A DNA stretch of 64,000 nucleotides from PALSA-607 sp963825425 (GCA_963825425.1 CAWGTF010000011.1:1-64000), one strand, 5' to 3'; shown: positions 15,204 through 25,764, counted from the first letter of the stretch. Translations and numbers: made by a program. Notes: generated by a model not told the origin, from the letters alone.

Positions 15204-16430
15204 GTGCGGTGGTCGGCCATCGGAGTGTGCGTGCTCGCTCTGGCAGCAGCGTGTACCACCACGAGCGCGCCCGCGGCACCGGCAGCCTCGACGTCGACGG
15301 CCGCGTCGGCAACCACGACGCGGCAAGCGTCGCAGCCGTCCGACGTGATCGAGTTGCCGAGTCAGACCGGGTTCGAGGCCACCCGCGACGGTGTCCCGCC
15401 GGCGGTGGCGCGGTTGACGTTGAACGCACGGATCGCGGTGGTGGCGTCGGTGCCGGCTGTCGACGGCGTATGGGTCGCCTCGCGGCTGCCTGCAGCGACC
15501 GTCGCCGCCGCTACCGGTGGGGTGCTCGGGGATCCGTCCGCCCCTTACGGCAGCGGCTGGGTGAAGGCGCAGAACTACGGGGAGGTGCTGCTACTCAACA
15601 GCGCGCAGACGTCGATCCTGCGCGCCTACCCGCTGCCCGGCGTATCGCCGCAACGGCTGCTGGTCACCGACGACGCCGTCTACGCCGAACACCAAGCCGA
15701 CGCAGCCTCACCGGTGTCGATGCTGTGCCGGATCGACCGCCACACACTCGCCGCGCTCGTCCGGCTCTTCCCCGCAACCCAGCAGGCAGCGCCCTCGGCG
15801 GCGGCGAGCCAGCTGGCGCTACCGGCGTGGCGGGTCAACACCCCGACCGAGCCCAGCTTCTTCGAGGCGATCAAGGCGTTCGGGTCGCAAGTGTGGATCA
15901 GCGGCGCGGACGGTCAAGCGCAGATCGACCCGGCCACCCTCGCGCTGCGCAGGATCATCCCCACCGACTCGGCGCAGCGGGCCCTGACCACCAAGGTGCG
16001 CAGCTACCTGCAGACCGCCCCGGCGTTCACCAGCCGGCTCACCGCCGCCTCCCCGACTGGCCGGGTGCTGTGCGGGATCCGACTGTGGGGAACCTCCGCG
16101 ACCAAGCACGAGATCTACGTCGACGCGCTGTGCGGACTGTTCGCGGCCGTCGACGGCGTCGCCACCGAAGTCTCCGCAGAGGCCACCCCGATCGTGTTGA
16201 CCACGGCAGGCCCGCCGGCCACGACGGAGATTGTCGCGTTCAAGGTGCCGGGCAACGACGCACAGTGGGCCATCGACGTCCGCGCCTGGTTCCCGCCCGA
16301 CATCGCCGACCACATCCTGTACGACCCGCTCCCCACCGACCTCGACGAGACCGACCTTCTCACCCGGGCCCAGTCGCTGTTCACCGCCGGCCAGCCAACG
16401 CCCGACGACCCCATCAGCAGCGGACCCTGA
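15204..16430 (+). CDS. Predicted lipoprotein of unknown function
   Basis: A 408-residue protein from GTG 15204. The N-terminus (RWSAIGVCVLALAAAC) is a lipoprotein signal peptide with lipobox LAAAC, followed by a Ser/Thr/Ala/Pro-rich tether. The remainder has no domain I recognise. It is rich in beta strands, with phrases such as GVWVASRLPAATVAAATGGVLGDPSAPYGSGWVKAQ and QVWISGADGQAQIDPATLALRR reminiscent of propeller or sensor-like secreted domains. The gene is convergent with the MalT-type regulator, with only 26 bases between stops. Anchored outside the membrane, it might be a surface sensor or binding protein. Confidence 0.7.
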   Translation: MRWSAIGVCVLALAAACTTTSAPAAPAASTSTAASATTTRQASQPSDVIELPSQTGFEATRDGVPPAVARLTLNARIAVVASVPAVDGVWVASRLPAATVAAATGGVLGDPSAPYGSGWVKAQNYGEVLLLNSAQTSILRAYPLPGVSPQRLLVTDDAVYAEHQADAASPVSMLCRIDRHTLAALVRLFPATQQAAPSAAASQLALPAWRVNTPTEPSFFEAIKAFGSQVWISGADGQAQIDPATLALRRIIPTDSAQRALTTKVRSYLQTAPAFTSRLTAASPTGRVLCGIRLWGTSATKHEIYVDALCGLFAAVDGVATEVSAEATPIVLTTAGPPATTEIVAFKVPGNDAQWAIDVRAWFPPDIADHILYDPLPTDLDETDLLTRAQSLFTAGQPTPDDPISSGP

Positions 16431-16456
16431 GACCCGCCGCCACCTTGCTGCCGGAC

Positions 16457-19190
16457 TCAGTGCAGGTCGAGCTCGGCACCCTTGCTCACCGCGGCCCGAC
16501 GGCTGGTGACGCCGAGCTTGGCGTAGATGCTCTTGGTGTGCGTTCGCAGCGTGTTCAGCGATATCGACAGCTCGCGCGCGATGACCGGTCCGTCGAGATC
16601 TGACCCAAGTAACCGGAACACGTCGAGCTCGCGATCGCTCAACGGCTCGATGAGCCGCTGGCCGGTACTGCCGGTTGAAGTACCCGCGGGACGACGGCAT
16701 GCACCGAGCAGCTGGCGAACGTAGTCACTGCCGCCGCCTTGCTTTGCGACCTTCGTCAGCAGGGATGCCATCGGTGACCCTTCGCCGACGAACACCCGAA
16801 CGTATCCCTCGGGTTCGGCCAGCGTTAGCGCACGTTCCAGCGACATCAGCGCGGCCGCGATGTCGCCGTCCGCCTGTCGGGTGAGGGCTTGCAGCACCAG
16901 GATCTCGATGACGCTGCCGGCGCGCCCGCCCGCCTCAGCGGCCTGCAGCAAGCGGTCGACGAGCTGTGCCACGTCCGCGACGAGTCGGTCTTGCCCGGAC
17001 TGCGACTGTGCCAACAACGCTCGCGCGAGGGTGACGTGCTCGAACTCCCGCAGGTACGACAGCTCGTCATCGGCCGACAGTCCCTGCTCGCGTGCCCAGG
17101 CGAGGGCATCGGTCAGCCGACCCTGTGCCGCGAGCACCCGAGCGCGCATCGCCGGGATCGGCCTGACGTTTGGCGAGAAGTCGCCCACGTAGACGCGGTG
17201 TGCCTCGTCGAGCAGCTGCAACGCACCGTCGAGGTCGCCGTCCGCCTCGCGCATTCGCGCCATCGCCACCCGCCACCGGTAGGGGTTTTGCGGCAACCAG
17301 GTGTGCTCTCCGAGTTCACGGGCGCGCTCCAGATGCTGCGCGGCGGTCACCAGGTCGTCACGCTCGTAGGCGATCCGACTGAGTCCGACGTACATGTCCG
17401 CCGTCCCGCGAAGCGTTGGCCCGGCCTCAGCGGCGGCGAGCTGCAAGCACTGTTCGAACGTGCGCGCCGCCTCGCGTAGGCGGCCTTGGGTGATGCGGAT
17501 ATCGGCGACCGCGATCGAAGCGCCCAGTACGTCGGAGATGTGGCCGGTCCGTTGCAGCCCGTCGACACACATCGAGTACCCGCGTTGCGCTGCCTCGAGA
17601 TCTCCCTGGCTCCAGAACGCGAGGCCTGAAAGCGCTGCTGCACCAGCTCTGATGACGTCGTCGCCTTCTGTGGTTCGCTCCATCGCGAGCTGGGCGTGGC
17701 TGATCGTGCCGGGCGCGTCGCCTCGAACTAACGCGAGCGCGGCTCGATACAGCTCAACCGCTGCCGGCAGGCGGAGGAACTCCGGCTCGTCGACGACGAC
17801 CATCCCGGCCGGGCGCGTCCAGGTAGCAGCAAGGTCACCGGTCGGCTCGAGCCACCGCTCGACATCGTTCAAGCGGGGCTCGACGGCATCGAACTCGTTG
17901 ACGGCCATCAATGCCCCGATGAAACAGATCGCGAGCACCGGCCTGACCCGAACGACCGCGTCGGGGATGACGTCGAGCCAGCCGCGAATCGTGGCGTCCT
18001 GCCTGTTGCGACGCAGCTCAGGGATGGCCAGCTCGATGAGGTCGGCGGCCCGGTCGACGTCGCCTGCGGCCAACGCATGTCGAATCGCCGGTGATGGTTC
18101 TGCGTGCTGCCCGTACCACTGGCTCGCTCGGCGGTGTAGGTCGTTCGCCGCTTCGGCGCGCTGCGGCCAAGAGGTGGGTTTGGAGGACGTCGGCGAACAG
18201 GTGGTGGTAGCGGTACCAGCGCCGACTGTCGTCGAGCGGGACGACGAACAGGTTCGCGCGGTCGAGCGTCTTCAGCATGGCGGTGCCGTCGTCGCGGCCG
18301 GTGACGGCGTCGCAAAGCGGCCCGTTCAGGCGATCGAGAATCGAGGTCTGAACCAGAAAGTCACGCACGCCTGCGGGCTGCCGATCAAGGACCTCGTCGA
18401 CCAAGTAGTCGACGATGTAGCGGTCGTCGCCAGCGAATCCGGCGATAAAGCCCGTGACGTCATCGCGCCCCTGCATGGACAACGCGGCCAATTGGAGCGC
18501 GGCGATCCAGCCTTCGGTGCGCCCCTCCAAAGCCGCGACGTCGGGTGCCGTGAGCACCAATCCCATCGAATCGGTGAGGTAAGCCGCGGCTTCGTCGAGT
18601 GTGAAACGTAGTTCGGCACCACGGATTTCGACGAGCTCGCCGCGGGCGCGCAACCGGGCAAGTGGGAGGGCCGGATCAGCCCGGCTGGCGATCACCAAAT
18701 GCAGCTTCGACGGCAGGTGATCGAGCAGGAACGCCATCGCGGCCTGCACTTCTTGCCCCTCGATGACGTGGTAGTCATCGAGCACCAGGATGACGTCGTT
18801 CGGCAAGGCGTCGAGGTCGTTGAGCAGTTCGGTGAGTACGACTTCGATCGGAGCCGGCCGAGTCTGCTGGAGAAGCGCAAGCGCACTCTCGCCGATGCCG
18901 GGTGCCACCGTCTGCAGGGCGGCAACGAAATACGGCCAGTACAGCGCCGGGTCGTTGTCGCGCGGGTCGAGCGACAACCACGCCAGACGCAGATCTTCGG
19001 TCGTTGTCGCGGATTGCGTCGACAGCCATTCGGCCAACAGCGTCGTCTTACCGAACCCGGCCGGCGCCGACACGAGCATCAGCTTCGAAGCGGTGACCCG
19101 GTCGAGCCGCTCGCTCAGTCGCGGACGTGACACCAGACCACGTCGCGGTCTCGGGACGAAGAGCTTCGTCTCGAGCAAAGCTGTTGGCAC
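16457..19190 (-). CDS. MalT-type STAND transcriptional activator with LuxR HTH, one frameshift
   Basis: About 910 residues. GTG 19190 (VPTALLETKLFVPRPRRGLVSRPRL) follows GAGGAG and begins the hallmark N-terminus of MalT/LAL regulators. Next come a P-loop (APAGFGKTTLLAEW), Walker B (VILVLDDYHVIEGQ), a TPR-rich middle, and a LuxR-type HTH ending ELSISLNTLRTHTKSIYAKLGVTSRRAAV. A single shift near 18165 separates the NTPase half from the TPR/HTH half. Such proteins oligomerise on binding an inducer plus ATP and activate transcription. The inducer is unknown. It is convergent with the lipoprotein gene and divergent from the EamA carrier 172 bases away. Confidence 0.87.
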
Positions 19191-19362
19191 GAAGCCATCT
19201 CCTCGGGAGAGCGCACTAGGCGGGATTCCAAAGATCTCCCACCAGGCGTCCTCCGATAGAGAGGCTAGGCGATTGGCTGTACCTACGGTCGCATCGTCCG
19301 GACATTGGCGCGCAGCCCGACTGCGGGCGCTTCGAGTCAGCGGACGGCGATAGCCTCGGCGG

Positions 19363-20370
19363 GTGGACAGCGAACGGTTGGTGAGCGCGGCGCGGTTGGA
19401 GCCGCACGCCGGGCGAGGTGTGTTGCTGGCTATCGCGAGTGCGGTCTCGTTCGGTGCGGCAGGGCCGTTCTCGAAGGCGGTGTTGACGAGCGGCGAGCTA
19501 AGCCCGCTTCGGCTGGCGCAATTCCGGATCACGATGGCGGCTGTCGTCATGCTTGGCGTTGTGGTTGCTCGGCACCTGAACGGTACGCGTGCTACCCATC
19601 GCTGGACGCGGGCCGATGCGTGGCTGGTGATCGCGTATGGCTCGCTCGGCTTTGTCGCCGTCCAGATCTGCTATTTCATCGCGATCGACCGGCTGCCGGT
19701 TGGCGTCGCCCTGCTGTTCGAATACATGTCCGTGGTGCTGGTCGCGGTGTATGCGGCGGTACTGCAACATCGCCCACAGCCGCGTGCAGTGTGGCTGGGC
19801 GTCACGCTGGCGGTGGCCGGCGTGGTGGTGCTGACCGAGCCGTGGTCGGGATTTCGGCTGAGCGTGTGGGGCTCGGTCGCCGGCGCGGGCGCCGCGTTGG
19901 GATGTGCGGCGTACTTCCTGATCGGCGAACGCGGGACCGCGCGCTTGCCGGTGCTGGAGCTGACGGCGTACGGCGCCGGGGTTGGCGCAATTGTGCTGGC
20001 ACTTGTCTTGCCGGTCTGGACTTTTCCGTTCTCGGCGCTCGGCCACTCGGCTCGTTTCGCCGGGCAGGACACGCCCGTATGGATATTGCTGAGCGTGGTC
20101 GTGCTCGTCGGCACCGTGCTGGCTTACTTGCTGGGTATGTCGGCGCTCGCGTTTCTGCCGTCGCCGTCCGCGACGGTGATCGCCACGCTAGAGATCCTGG
20201 TCGGCGCAGTGGTCGCATGGGGTGTGCTCGGTGAGCACATGACGGTGGCCGAGATCGCTGGTGGCGTCATCATCTTGACCGGCGTCGTCGTGGTAGCCGA
20301 ACGGGCACGTCTCCGAACGGAGCTACCTGAACTCGACTACGTCGAGGCGCGCGATCTCACGCCCACCTAG
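19363..20370 (+). CDS. EamA/DMT-family transporter
   Basis: A 335-residue carrier with ten predicted helices in two EamA halves, the first from GRGVLLAIASAVSFGAAGPFSKAV and the second from SVWGSVAGAGAALGCAAYFLIGERG. Drug/metabolite transporters of this type export amino acids, metabolites or toxic compounds. Start GTG 19363. The C-terminus ends in a short hydrophilic tail and overlaps the stop of the convergent VOC gene by 4 bases. It is divergent from the MalT-type regulator, which is therefore a candidate controller. Substrate unknown. Confidence 0.85.
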   Translation: MDSERLVSAARLEPHAGRGVLLAIASAVSFGAAGPFSKAVLTSGELSPLRLAQFRITMAAVVMLGVVVARHLNGTRATHRWTRADAWLVIAYGSLGFVAVQICYFIAIDRLPVGVALLFEYMSVVLVAVYAAVLQHRPQPRAVWLGVTLAVAGVVVLTEPWSGFRLSVWGSVAGAGAALGCAAYFLIGERGTARLPVLELTAYGAGVGAIVLALVLPVWTFPFSALGHSARFAGQDTPVWILLSVVVLVGTVLAYLLGMSALAFLPSPSATVIATLEILVGAVVAWGVLGEHMTVAEIAGGVIILTGVVVVAERARLRTELPELDYVEARDLTPT

Positions 20371-20801
20371 TCGAGGCAGAACTCGTTGCCCTCGATGTCC
20401 TGCATCACGAGGCACGACTCGTTGTAGTCGTCAGCAAGCAGTAGTTGCACGCGTGCCGCGCCGAGCGCGAGCAGTCGTGCGCATTCGGCCTCGAGTGCAG
20501 CCAGGCGCGCCGCACCAACGAGCCCGGTGCCGACCCGCACGTCAAGATGCAGCCGATTCTTGACGACCTTGCCCTCGGGAACGCGCTGGAAGAACAGTCG
20601 CGGGCCCACGCCTGAGGGATCAATGCAGGCGAACGCCGAACCCTGCTGGTCCGGCGGCAGCGTGCGGTCGAAGTCGTCCCAAGTAGCGAATCCCTTCGGT
20701 GGCTGCGGAACGACATACCCCAGCACCTCGCACCAGAAACGAGCGACCCGCTCAGGGCCTGCGCAATCGAAGGTCACTTGGACCTGCTTGACCGACGCCA
20801 T
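20367..20801 (-). CDS. VOC-family protein (glyoxalase-like)
   Basis: A 144-residue protein of the common actinobacterial glyoxalase-like type: VQVTFDCAGPERVARFWCEVLGY at the start, then GPRLFFQRVPEGKVVKNRLHLDV and a terminal metal-site region MQDIEGNEFCLD. ATG 20801 (MASVKQ) gives the family's usual start; ATG 20837 would add 12 residues. It is single-unit, so it should dimerise. The role is unassigned. The gene is convergent with EamA and 131 bases from the 30-bp repeat element. Confidence 0.78.
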   Translation of the reverse strand: MASVKQVQVTFDCAGPERVARFWCEVLGYVVPQPPKGFATWDDFDRTLPPDQQGSAFACIDPSGVGPRLFFQRVPEGKVVKNRLHLDVRVGTGLVGAARLAALEAECARLLALGAARVQLLLADDYNESCLVMQDIEGNEFCLD

Positions 20802-20932
20802 CGGCCCACCATAGACGCGCGGCCCAGCCATCGTCACGCGAATGTGGGCTGCTTCACGGCGTGCGTTCGACCATCGACGCCGCGGTCAGGTCTATCTCCA
20901 TGTCGGCGAACCTAGATCTGCGACCGGGTGAG

Positions 20933-20962
20933 GGAATCGGGGCAAACCCTCGATCAGGGCGG
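20933..20962 (+). repeat. 30-bp element, copy A, upstream of the DUF4242-like gene
   Basis: Begins GGAATCGGGGCAAACCCTCG and ends ATCAGGGCGG. It is an exact inverted copy of 24152-24181. It ends 41 bases before GTG 21004, so it lies in the promoter region of that gene. Orientation relative to the downstream gene is the same at both copies. Confidence 0.9.
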
Positions 20963-21003
20963 CCCATCTGGCGCCGCTCGAAAACCACACCTACGGTCAG
21001 CAT

Positions 21004-21249
21004 GTGACCGGGTTTCTTGTAGAGCGTTATTGGCCGGGAGTGACGGTCGCGGACGTCGACGCCGTGGGCCGTCGACTAGCGGAACTGGGCGGCACCGATG
21101 CGACATTCGTCGCGAGCACGCTCATCCCGGCCGACGAAGTGGTGTTCTTCGAGTTCCGAGCGGTCAACGAGGATGCGGTGCTTGAACTGGCTCGGCTTGC
21201 GGAGCTGCGCTGCGACCGGCTGGTGTCGGCCGAGCGCAACGCTCGTTAG
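21004..21249 (+). CDS. DUF4242-like small protein
   Basis: An 81-residue protein (FLVERYWPGVTVADVDAVGRRLAEL) with a ferredoxin-like betaalphabeta pattern (TLIPADEVVFFEFRAVNEDAVLELARLAELRCDRL). This matches small DUF4242 proteins; one Streptomyces member is reported to bind nickel. Start GTG 21004. The stop lies 22 bases from the stop of the STAND-LuxR regulator. A related gene is paired with the other STAND-LuxR regulator at 34083-34334, so the association is probably functional. The precise function is unknown. Confidence 0.6.
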   Translation: MTGFLVERYWPGVTVADVDAVGRRLAELGGTDATFVASTLIPADEVVFFEFRAVNEDAVLELARLAELRCDRLVSAERNAR

Positions 21250-21271
21250 CAACGGCTGATGCGAGCGAGCG

Positions 21272-24059
21272 TCACGACGTGGGCGCGCCCATTCGCGCCC
21301 CGAGCTCAGCGCGCGAACGGATCCCGAGCTTGCGGTACACGCGCGCCAGGTTGGCCTCGACGGTCTTCACCGCGAGGAACGTGCGGTCGGCGACCTCGCG
21401 ATTGCTCAGTCCCGACGCAGCGAGCTGCGCGACCAGCCGCTCGGTCTCCGTCAGCTCGGCCGGCGCGGCCGGGCGCACGTTGACGCGCGCCAACTCCGCC
21501 GCGGCTTGCGCCTGCCAGGCGGTTGCGCCGAAAGATGCGAACTCGTGCTCGGCTTCGGCGAGCAGTGCGTGCGCATCGGATTTTGCCTTCGCGCGCCGAC
21601 TGATGCGGCCGGCGATCAGCAACGTGCGTGCGCGATCGAAGCGCAGCGGCGAGGTGTCGTACCACGACAGTGCGGACGACGACAGTGCGACGCGCGTCGC
21701 TCAACCGTCCTGCATGCGCCTCGAGCATTGCGCGTCCGGTCAATACGACCGCGGCGGCCGACTCGCGACCCGACCGCTGCGCCTGCTCGGAGAGCTCGTC
21801 GCAGAACGTCGCGGCATCCGCCGTCCGACCGGCACCGATCAGTGCGCACAGGTGATCGAGGTGCGAGCGACTGTAGCCGGGTTCGCCAAAATGCATCTCG
21901 ATCAGCGCGTCATGCCACAAGTCGGTGTGCTCGACCGCGCCGACCGCGTCGTTTCGAGACAAAGCGACGAACCCGAGGACAGCATGGACGCGATGCACGA
22001 TCCAGGCGTTGGTGCTCTCAGCGTCGAGGACGCCGAGCAGCATGCGCTCGGCGTCGTCGAGCTGACCATGGTATGCCATGGCAAGGCCGAGGTTGTAGCG
22101 CGCTTGCGTTTCGTGCCCCTGCAGCTCGCCGTGGACGGCAACCTCGAAGTGTTCGTCGGCGTAGCCGCGACCGCGCGCGAGTTGCCCCCGCCACAGATAG
22201 ATGGGCACGAGATGGCCGAGCGCGTACGTGATCGGACGAAAGATCGCCGGTCGCCCGGGCTTCCTCGAGCAGTGACGTGAGCCGGTCCTCCGCGGCGTCG
22301 AGGTCGTCGGCGTACTTCAGCAGCGCCGCATAGCTGGCGTCGGCCCGATCGGAGACCCGCCGGGAGGGCTGGGCGCGCTCGATCTCGATCGCTCGCGCGA
22401 ACATATCGTGGTCGAGCCCGCGACCGGCCCGAAAGCGCGCAGCCGGCGAGCTGGTGCGAGCGCGCCCGACAGAATCATCGGGTCCGGATCGTCCTGCGCA
22501 ACGAGCAGGTCGACGGCGCGCTGCGCCGAGGTCTCGGCCAGGTCGATGTCGTCGGTGAGCCGACGCGAGGGTCAGCAACGCTTCGGCCAACACCGGCGGG
22601 TCGTCGGCTGCCTCAGCGATGGCCACCTGCAGTTCGCGCTCGGCGTCCGTCCCAACTGGTTACCTCGATGGCAATCTCGGCCAGCCTGATGCGCCGGCGA
22701 GCACGCTCCGCCCCCGGTGCCGTCTCCGCAATCGCCGCTGATTGCGTGCTGCCACGCGCCCGAGCTGTCACCGGACCGCAGCTGCGCATCGGCGAGGCGA
22801 TCGAGCCGCGCCGGACGCAGCGCAACGTCGGTCGTGTGTTCCAGCGACAACTGCGCAAGACCAACGGCAATATCCGGGACGCCGGCGGCGAGCGCCGCGG
22901 CGACGCCGACGTCGAGATCCGCTGCGAGAGCGGCCTGCGGCTCGGTCGCCGCCAGTGCGGCGTGGCGCACCCGCTCCACGGGGTCGTCGGCCGCGGCGGC
23001 GAGCCGCGCGTGCAGTTGTCGACGCCGGGTAGTGCGTCAGCCCGTTGTACGCGGCCGCGCTCAAGAGTGGGTGAGCCGCTCGAATCACCCGTGCGCCACC
23101 AACCATCGCTGGCTCGTCGACGACGACCATCCCTGCCGCGACGGCCTGCTCGATCGCGTCGGCGTCGCGATCGGTCGCGGTGAATCGCCACGCAGCCGCA
23201 GTCGCGGCGACGACATCGGCCACCGCGGCCGGCAGGTCGCGAACGCGCGCATCGACCAGCGCGTTGAGTCCGGCCGGTACCGGCAGTGGAGTACCCGCCT
23301 TCGGGCTGATCTCGAGGCGGTCCAGGGCGCGGGCCAGTTCCAATGCGTAGAGCGGGTTGCCTCCAGACGTCTCGTAGACACGGAGCAGCATCGGTCGCGC
23401 GAGCCGGATCCCGCGGCGGGTCTGCAGCAGGTCGAAGAGTGCACCGAGCGACAACGCGCCAATCGGAATAACCGAGCATCGATCGCTCGGCAAGCCCTGC
23501 AGCACCGGCAGTCGTGCGTCGTGGTCGCGAACGGTCGCGAGCAGCCGCGCCGGACGCGGCCCTTCCATTCGTCGTAGCGCAAAGGTCACTGCCGATGCGC
23601 TGGCCGCGTCGAGGTAGGGCAGGTCGTCGATAGCCAGCAGCACGGGTGCCGTGTTGGTCGCGGACTGCAATGCCGACAACAGCGCCGTGCCGACGATGCG
23701 TTCGTCGAGTGCGTCTGAGCCATCGCGTCGAGTGAGCCGGACTGCAGTGCCACGACCTCGAGCGCGCGCCGTTGCACGTCGGGCAGCGAGTCGAGCGTCG
23801 TGCGCGGCATCGTGCGGAGCAGGTCGGTCATGCCGACCCACGGCAGCCGCGCCTCCGCCGACGTCGCCCGCGAGATGAACACGTAATCGCCGGCCGCGCG
23901 TCGCTGCGCGACGATCGACTCCCAGATCGCCGTCTTGCCGATGCCCGCGTCGCCGGTCAACAGGACTGCGGCTGTGCGGTCAGCCGACGGGTCGAGCGCC
24001 GCCAGGATCGCGGCGCGCTCCGAAGCGCGGCCGATCAGATCCGCAGGATCACCTTCCAC
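21272..24059 (-). CDS. STAND/AAA ATPase transcriptional regulator with LuxR HTH, many frameshifts
   Basis: Read across frames this is one regulator of about 920 residues. From ATG 24059 it reads LIGRASERAAILAALDPSADR, Walker A LTGDAGIGKTAIWES, then APVLLAIDDLPYLDAASAS (Walker B), a winged-helix-like middle, TPR-like helices, and at the C-terminus ELTETERLVAQLAASGLSNREVADRTFLAVKTVEANLARVYRKLGI, a LuxR-family HTH. I count roughly seven or eight frame changes and a small duplication near 21658-21690 (VVVRT repeated). Either local sequence quality is poor or the gene is decaying. Copy B of the 30-bp element lies 92 bases upstream of its start, suggesting shared control with the DUF4242-like gene. 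Confidence 0.75.
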
Positions 24060-24151
24060 GCAGCTGCTCCGACTCGAACATCTCGGTCTCCCAGGAGCTG
24101 CGTGGCAGGTGGAGCTAGCGCGTCGCCAGCGTACCGCCCGCCCCTCGGCGT

Positions 24152-24181
24152 CCGCCCTGATCGAGGGTTTGCCCCGATTCC
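24152..24181 (-). repeat. 30-bp element, copy B, between the STAND-LuxR and lipoprotein genes
   Basis: Exact inverted copy of 20933-20962. On the minus strand it points toward the STAND-LuxR start (92 bases away). On the plus strand it lies 72 bases before the lipoprotein start. Weak similarity (GCGACCG) extends a few bases upstream of both copies after a small gap. Confidence 0.9.
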
Positions 24182-24253
24182 ACGGTCGCGTCGCGCACCT
24201 AGCGTCGACGTGGCGGGAGAGCCCGTCGTCGAGGAGTCGACCAGGGAGCAGCC

Positions 24254-24907
24254 ATGCAGGTCAGAGCCGTATCAGCAGCCGCAGCCATCGTGGTCGTTGC
24301 CTTGTCAACGGCTGCGTGCAATCCAACGACGAAGTCGAAGGCTTCGTCCACGACTCCGACCCAGGTCCCCGTTGCGACCGAGACCCAGGCGGATGCGGCG
24401 TCCCCGGCGACGTCGACTGCCAGCCAGCCGACCACGTCGAGCGCGCCAGCAAGCACCAGCGCCGCGGCCAGCACGCCAGCGACGTCGCCGTCTGCGCCGG
24501 CGCCCGCTGCGGGCGGCGCCACCATCGACGCTTGCTCGCTCATGACGTCGGCTCAAGCCTCGGCGATCAACGGCGTGACGTACGGAACTGCCACCCCGCA
24601 GCGCATAGCTGGCATCGACACCTGCGACTACAAGAACACCGGGCAGCACGTCAACGTCATCGACATTCAAGACCTGAACACACAGGTGATCTCGCAGTCG
24701 GGTTGTTACAGCGAACTGCTCGACGCAGAGGGGCCTGGCACCAAGGTGTCGGGTGTCGGTGACGACGCGTTCGGATACGAGGTCGGCATGGTCGTCAAGG
24801 TCGGCAGCCGCTGCATCGTGATCGGCGGCCTGACCTCGGCTGAATTCCGTGACAACTACGCACCGGACGTCGCCATGGCAAAGATCATGATCGCCAACCT
24901 CTCCTGA
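24254..24907 (+). CDS. DUF3558-like predicted lipoprotein
   Basis: A 217-residue protein from ATG 24254. The signal peptide (VRAVSAAAAIVVVALSTAAC) carries a lipobox. A long Ser/Thr/Ala/Pro tether (about residues 25-85) leads to a globular domain beginning IDACSLMTSAQASAINGVTYG. That opening resembles DUF3558 lipoproteins such as those near LppX in mycobacteria. Further cysteines (TCDYKN, SGCYSELL, GSRCIVI) probably form disulfides. It is divergent from the STAND-LuxR regulator with the 30-bp element between. A second DUF3558-like lipoprotein lies at 40114. Confidence 0.78.
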   Translation: MQVRAVSAAAAIVVVALSTAACNPTTKSKASSTTPTQVPVATETQADAASPATSTASQPTTSSAPASTSAAASTPATSPSAPAPAAGGATIDACSLMTSAQASAINGVTYGTATPQRIAGIDTCDYKNTGQHVNVIDIQDLNTQVISQSGCYSELLDAEGPGTKVSGVGDDAFGYEVGMVVKVGSRCIVIGGLTSAEFRDNYAPDVAMAKIMIANLS

Positions 24908-24969
24908 GGCTTCTGCCGAGCCTAAAATGGTGCACACGGGTGGCGTGATGACTGACCAAGCTGGCAGTG

Positions 24970-25764
24970 ATGCATCGCTTCGATGATCGGGCGGACGCCG
25001 GGCGACAGCTCGGCGTCGCACTCGATGCACTGCGCGACGCCGCACCGGTCGTGCTCGGCTTGCCTCGTGGCGGCGTGCCCGTCGGGTACGCCGTCGCACG
25101 ACAGCTTGCCGCGCCGCTTGACGTCATCGTGGTGCGAAAGCTAGGCGTGCCGTGGTGGCCGGAACTTGCGATGGGTGCCATTGGCGAGAACGGCGTGCGA
25201 GTCGTGGACGCTGTCCTCATGGCGCGCGAAGGAGTGAGCGAGGCCGAGCTCGAATCGGTGGAGCGGCGCGAACGCGCTGTACTGAGTTCGCACATCGCGC
25301 ATTTCTGCGGTGGCCGTGAGCGGGTCGACGTCCACGGTCGCGTTGCGGTTGTGGTGGACGACGGGATGGCTACCGGTCTCACCGCACGTGCGGCTTGCCA
25401 GGTGGTTCGCGGGCTCGGCGCAGCGCGAGTGATTATGGCGGTGCCGGTCGCACCGGCTCAGACCGTGGAGGAGTTTGATGCGGCCGACTCGGTCGTCTGT
25501 CTCGCGACTCCGATTTCATTCGGTGCCGTGGGCGAGTACTTCCGGGACTTCTTGCCGACGACCGACGACGAGGTGATCCGGTTGCTCAACGCGGCGGGTC
25601 AAGGCGTTGTTGGCACCCGCTCGTCCGAGTCACGAGTCCTTCCACAGGATCGTGTAGCTCTTCGTCGCTCCATCGACCGAGCTGACGGTCAGATGGTAGG
25701 TGCCAGCCTTGGGGAAGGCGACTCGGCCAAGGCTGTCGCAGATGTATCTGCCGCCGCCGACTGA
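24970..25764 (+). CDS. Phosphoribosyltransferase-domain protein
   Basis: A type I PRTase-fold protein. It has FDDRADAGRQLGVAL at the start, LPRGGVPVGYAVARQLAAPLDVIVVRKLG (common to this family of predicted phosphoribosyltransferases), and the PRPP loop VAVVVDDGMATGLTA (~residues 125-140). Homologues end soon after DFLPTTDDEVIRLL at ~215 residues. Here the frame continues about 45 residues, overlapping the 3' end of the convergent RHS gene by 135 bases, so the true stop has probably been lost by a base error near 25600. Start ATG 24970 or GTG 24967. The substrate base is unknown. Confidence 0.8.
   Translation: MHRFDDRADAGRQLGVALDALRDAAPVVLGLPRGGVPVGYAVARQLAAPLDVIVVRKLGVPWWPELAMGAIGENGVRVVDAVLMAREGVSEAELESVERRERAVLSSHIAHFCGGRERVDVHGRVAVVVDDGMATGLTARAACQVVRGLGAARVIMAVPVAPAQTVEEFDAADSVVCLATPISFGAVGEYFRDFLPTTDDEVIRLLNAAGQGVVGTRSSESRVLPQDRVALRRSIDRADGQMVGASLGEGDSAKAVADVSAAAD

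Noticed and set aside
15209..16603. 464-codon plus-strand frame over the lipoprotein gene
   Set aside because: Shifted shadow of the lipoprotein frame at 15204, which has a lipobox and better composition.
17394..18611. 405-codon plus-strand frame over the MalT-type regulator
   Set aside because: Antisense shadow of clear NTPase and TPR coding sequence.
20933..24181. Insertion sequence bounded by the 30-bp inverted repeats
   Set aside because: No transposase between the repeats, no target-site duplication in the flanks, and both copies sit in promoter positions.
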